Shown: positions 61,559-64,000 of the stretch, piece by piece
How the letters are laid out: the number at the start of each line of letters is the position of its first letter
How positions within the stretch are numbered: the stretch's first letter is position 1
Virus record (IMG/VR): IMGVR_UViG_3300030117_005808
Span: 42,524 to 106,523 of that record
From: a virus
Strand: one strand, 5' to 3'
DNA length: 64,000 bases
Program-made: the position numbers and the translations under genes
Notes under the pieces: generated by a model
What the model saw: the letters and a program-made list of their open reading frames with translations, nothing else
Told to the model about the DNA's origin: nothing
Databases searched by the model: none

Positions 61559-62746
61559 ATGTATTTTCAAACGCTCGACGATAAGGGCGAATGTGTAGGA
61601 GTGTATAAAGATGGAAACCTGTATTTCGAGGACATCCCAAGTGGGTGTGCCCGGACGTGGAAATACGCCGAATATCTTGAAAAAGATGATGTGGACTACG
61701 GCAGTATTTTCTGCGGAAATCGGAGTCTTAATGACGCTTGTCCAGCTTTCCTGATCGACGATTGGGTTGCTGTTGAAGACAAGTTAAAGGCATTTTATCG
61801 CTCGTTTGTGTTGGCCAAGGTCAATATGGACGAGAATTGTTTTTTTGACCTTGTTCCAAAGCCATTTTTGCTTGAATATTGCGAAATACGCAACAAAATC
61901 ACGCAATATGTCTTTGAAAACTACGAAAAACCGCAAAACTATGACTTTATGGTCGATTTGACCAAGGTATTGGCACGCATACGACACCAAAGGCTAAACA
62001 TTGATGTATCATCCCTCTCTAATCAGGCTCATTTGGCCAAGTTTCGGAAGGCAATGAAGAAGTTTAGCCAGATTGACCCGTATTGCCGCTACAACATCAA
62101 CGGAACCAAGACAGGTCGGCTAACAACCCAGAAGAACTCGTTCCCCGTTATGACAATGGACAAAGATTTTCGCTCTATCGTCAAACCGACTAACGACTGG
62201 TTCGTGGAGCTAGATTTCAATGCCGCAGAGGTGCGAACACTTATGGCACTAGGAGGCTCTGAGGTGCCCCTAGAAGACATTCACGACTGGAATGTGCGTA
62301 ACCTATTTAACGCGCACACGACACGCGAGGAGGGCAAACAGAAGTTCTTTTCGTGGCTATACGATGAGAATAAAATCAACCCAAGACTCTCCAAGTATTA
62401 CGACCGAGATAAGGTGCGTGAAATGCACTGGGATGGGCAAGTTGTCAAGACTATGTTTGGACGAGAGATTGAAGCAGACCGCAAGCACGCCCTAAACTAC
62501 ATTATTCAGAGCACCACAGCAGATCTTGTGCTCCGTCAGGTTATCAAGGTCCACGAAATGCTCCGAGATATGAAGTCTTTCATTGCATTTACGATTCACG
62601 ACAATATAGTGCTTGACATCGTAGACGAAGAGCGTTATATTATTCCTAAGTTAATTGAAAAGTTCTCTGATACTGACCTTGGCGAATATCTCGTAAATGT
62701 CAAAGCAGGAAAGAACTTCGGTAATCTAAGGACGTTAAATCTATGA
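61559..62746 (+). CDS. Family A DNA polymerase, polymerase domain only
   Basis: A 395-residue protein with the palm and fingers of Pol I-type polymerases but no 3'-5' exonuclease domain. Motif A is VELDFNAAEVRTL with Asp219. The O-helix has the exact spacing Arg256-xxx-Lys260-xxx-Phe264-xxx-Tyr268. Motif C is IHDN at 346-349, where the usual HDE glutamate is replaced by Asn. The segment NINGTKTGRLTTQKNSFP (about 179-196) is typical of the thumb-palm junction. T4 itself uses a family B enzyme. SD is GGGGGAC. It overlaps the next gene by ATGA. Confidence 0.88.
   Translation: MYFQTLDDKGECVGVYKDGNLYFEDIPSGCARTWKYAEYLEKDDVDYGSIFCGNRSLNDACPAFLIDDWVAVEDKLKAFYRSFVLAKVNMDENCFFDLVPKPFLLEYCEIRNKITQYVFENYEKPQNYDFMVDLTKVLARIRHQRLNIDVSSLSNQAHLAKFRKAMKKFSQIDPYCRYNINGTKTGRLTTQKNSFPVMTMDKDFRSIVKPTNDWFVELDFNAAEVRTLMALGGSEVPLEDIHDWNVRNLFNAHTTREEGKQKFFSWLYDENKINPRLSKYYDRDKVREMHWDGQVVKTMFGREIEADRKHALNYIIQSTTADLVLRQVIKVHEMLRDMKSFIAFTIHDNIVLDIVDEERYIIPKLIEKFSDTDLGEYLVNVKAGKNFGNLRTLNL
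62613..62641 (+). promoter_or_regulatory. Sigma-70-type promoter for the tubulin-like gene
   Basis: TTGACA at 62613-62618, 17-bp spacer, TATATT at 62636-62641. It is inside the polymerase gene, about 100 nt before the ATG at 62743. Confidence 0.5.
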
Positions 62747-63573
62747 ACATTATCGGTCTAGGACAAGCAGGCTGCAATATCGCGGACGCAATGGCGCAAT
62801 ACCCACAATACAACATCTACAAGATTGATGTTGGATTGGAGGGTAAGAAATGCTTGGGCATTAAGCAACAATCTGGTCCCGAAGAGTACGAGGCCAATGC
62901 ACCATCAATGAAAACTTTCTTCCGTAACATCAAGGGTGATACTCTTCTTATTGTTGGAGGTTCAGGGAGTATTTCTGCTATGTCTCTTCGTATTATGGAG
63001 ACAATCAAAGACAAATGCAAGATAGATTTGCTTTATATCAAACCAGATGGAAGCCTCTTGACTGGAAAGCGCCAGATGCACGAAAAAGTAACATATAATG
63101 TGTTGCAAAACTATGCCCGTTCTGGTGCCATCAGCCGGATGTATCTTATTTCAAACTCACAGTTGGAGAACATCCTCGGTGATGTGCCGATTATGGGCTA
63201 CTTTGATAAGTTGAACGAACTCATTGTTTCAACGATACATATGATTAACGTTTTTAAGAATTCTACCCCTGTTCTTGGTGGGCTCCGTGAGCCTGCTGAG
63301 ACACGACGGATTTGCACAGTTGGAATCTACGATATGGAAAAAGATGAAGAAAAGTTGTTTTTTTCGCTTGACACCATCCGTGAGACGTGCTATATTTATA
63401 GTGTTGGGGAAAGAAGACTGCGCGAAGATGGATCTCTTCACAAGACCATCATTTCGCAGATGAAGGGCAAGACAAATGATGAGACACCAAATGTCTCGTT
63501 TGGCGTCTTTCCTACCAACTACGAGACGGATTATGGGTATGTCATTGCTTATAGTCCCAATATACAAAACTAG
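62743..63573 (+). CDS. FtsZ/tubulin-like GTPase-fold protein
   Basis: A 276-residue protein that follows the FtsZ/tubulin N-terminal fold step by step. IIGLGQAGCNIADAM (3-17) is the first nucleotide loop. DTLLIVGGSGSISAM (66-80) is the tubulin signature loop (GGGTGSG-like). TGKRQMHEKVTYNVL and MYLISNSQLENILGD match the FtsZ segments around GRRRM and VIPNDRLL. PIMGYFDKLNELIVSTI would be the long central helix. The catalytic NxDxxD/E loop is not evident, and the C-terminal domain is short (FtsZ is over 380 residues). It may polymerise, or bind host FtsZ. It is coupled by ATGA to the polymerase gene. Confidence 0.78.
   Translation: MNIIGLGQAGCNIADAMAQYPQYNIYKIDVGLEGKKCLGIKQQSGPEEYEANAPSMKTFFRNIKGDTLLIVGGSGSISAMSLRIMETIKDKCKIDLLYIKPDGSLLTGKRQMHEKVTYNVLQNYARSGAISRMYLISNSQLENILGDVPIMGYFDKLNELIVSTIHMINVFKNSTPVLGGLREPAETRRICTVGIYDMEKDEEKLFFSLDTIRETCYIYSVGERRLREDGSLHKTIISQMKGKTNDETPNVSFGVFPTNYETDYGYVIAYSPNIQN
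63368..63396 (+). promoter_or_regulatory. Sigma-70-type promoter for the SSB gene
   Basis: TTGACA at 63368-63373, 17-bp spacer, TATATT at 63391-63396 with an extended -10 TG (63388-63389). It lies inside the tubulin-like gene, 225 nt before the SSB ATG. Confidence 0.55.
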
Positions 63574-63597
63574 TAGAACGGAAAATTTGCTGTTCTA
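63574..63597 (+). promoter_or_regulatory. Leader hairpin upstream of the SSB gene
   Basis: An 8-bp stem (TAGAACGG / CTGTTCTA, one G-U pair) with an AAAATTTG loop, in the 48-nt gap before SSB. T4 gp32 represses its own translation through a structured leader, so this may be a similar operator. The U-run after it is too weak for a confident terminator. Confidence 0.4.
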
Positions 63598-63621
63598 ACT
63601 TTATTAAGGAGAAAAAACAAA

Positions 63622-64000
63622 ATGGCTATTGATCTAAACAAGATGCGTGCAAAACTGACTGCACTTCAAAACCGAGGCGAAAAGAAGGATTCTGCTTTCT
63701 GGCGTCCAGAGGATGGCGAACAAACGATTCGTATCGTCCCGACTGCTGATGGCGACCCCTTCAAGGAGTATTGGTTCCACTACAACTTGGGTAAGAACCC
63801 CGGTTTCCTGTCCCCGAAGCGTAACTTCGGTATTGACGACCCGCTGAACGATTTCGTTCGTCAGTTGTTCAAGGATGGAACAGAGGATTCTATCAAGATG
63901 GCGAAGAACCTTATGGCTCGTCAACGTTTCTTTGCTCCCGTGTTGGTTCGCGGTGAGGAAGAGAAGGGAGTCCGTATCTGGGGCTTTGGTAAGATGGCGT
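63622..64000 (+). CDS. gp32: Single-stranded DNA-binding protein, gp32-like (truncated by window end)
   Basis: The first 126 residues of a gp32-type SSB, which coats single strands during replication and recombination. It starts MAIDLNKMRAKLTALQNRG, then has FWRPEDGEQTIRIVPTADG, FKEYWFHYNLGK and KGVRIWGFGKMA, matching the gp32 core (IRFLP strand and following). No cysteine is present in the visible part, so the zinc site of T4 gp32 is absent at its usual place (GIDDPLNDFV stands there). SD AAGGAG precedes the ATG. The rest lies beyond 64000. Confidence 0.78.
   Translation, partial: MAIDLNKMRAKLTALQNRGEKKDSAFWRPEDGEQTIRIVPTADGDPFKEYWFHYNLGKNPGFLSPKRNFGIDDPLNDFVRQLFKDGTEDSIKMAKNLMARQRFFAPVLVRGEEEKGVRIWGFGKMA

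Noticed and set aside
1-64000. tRNA genes, CRISPR arrays, integrase or insertion sequences
   Set aside because: No cloverleaf-like stretch, regularly spaced repeats, recombinase gene or terminal inverted repeats were noticed; gaps without a gene are too short to hold most of these.

Overview
This window is a contiguous piece of a T4-like contractile-tailed bacteriophage (myovirus) genome. Every convincing gene is on the + strand, genes are packed with 1-nt (TAATG) or 4-nt (ATGA) overlaps, and no gap without a gene exceeds about 100 bases. The T4-type baseplate, tail, neck, capsid, portal, terminase and prohead-protease genes are recognisable but divergent. Several traits are not typical of T4 itself: a family A DNA polymerase, a single-chain gp47-gp46 (Mre11-Rad50) fusion, ribosomal protein bS21, and an FtsZ/tubulin-like protein. 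This suggests a distant (exo-T4 or far-T4) lineage, probably of an environmental or marine bacterium. The host cannot be named from the sequence; TTGACA/TATAAT promoters and strong Shine-Dalgarno sites indicate a bacterium with ordinary sigma-70 signals. No tRNA, CRISPR array, integrase or insertion sequence was seen.

Layout. 1-24156: baseplate wedge genes gp25 and gp6, then large virion proteins including a 3185-residue protein with two LamG-like regions, and two paralogous proteins (21692, 22816). 24179-28646: a RuvC-like resolvase, a primase, and six tandem genes whose proteins start with nearly the same 15 residues (consensus MKxTKxQLKQIIKEE). 28712-31810: the gp47/gp46 fusion. 31834-33829: small membrane proteins resembling a holin/spanin set, a zinc-ribbon protein and a conserved unknown. 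33829-43854: terminase large subunit, portal, prohead genes, protease gp21, bS21, scaffold gp22 and major capsid gp23. 43950-52576: an H1-like basic peptide, neck and tail-completion genes, sheath, tube, tube-like paralogue, a gp26-like baseplate protein and a possible frameshift partner. 52633-61537: tape measure and baseplate/hub genes. 61559-64000: family A polymerase, tubulin-like protein and the start of a gp32-like SSB.

Two regulatory signatures separate the modules. Virion genes are repeatedly preceded by a short motif, WACTATTTAWW, in the gap before the start codon (ten copies), which is a candidate late promoter. DNA-metabolism genes are instead preceded by near-consensus sigma-70 promoters (TTGACA, 16-18 bp, TATAAT-like), mostly buried in the 3' end of the upstream gene. 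One of these sits so close to the RuvC-like ATG that the mRNA would be leaderless.

The most interesting candidates are: (i) the six-gene set with a shared N-terminal leader, read here as capsid-targeted internal head proteins analogous to T4 IPI-III, processed by the gp21 protease encoded at 39153; (ii) the compact FtsZ/tubulin-like protein between polymerase and SSB; (iii) phage bS21 inside the capsid operon; (iv) the one-chain gp47-gp46 nuclease; and (v) the exonuclease-less family A polymerase with an altered motif C.
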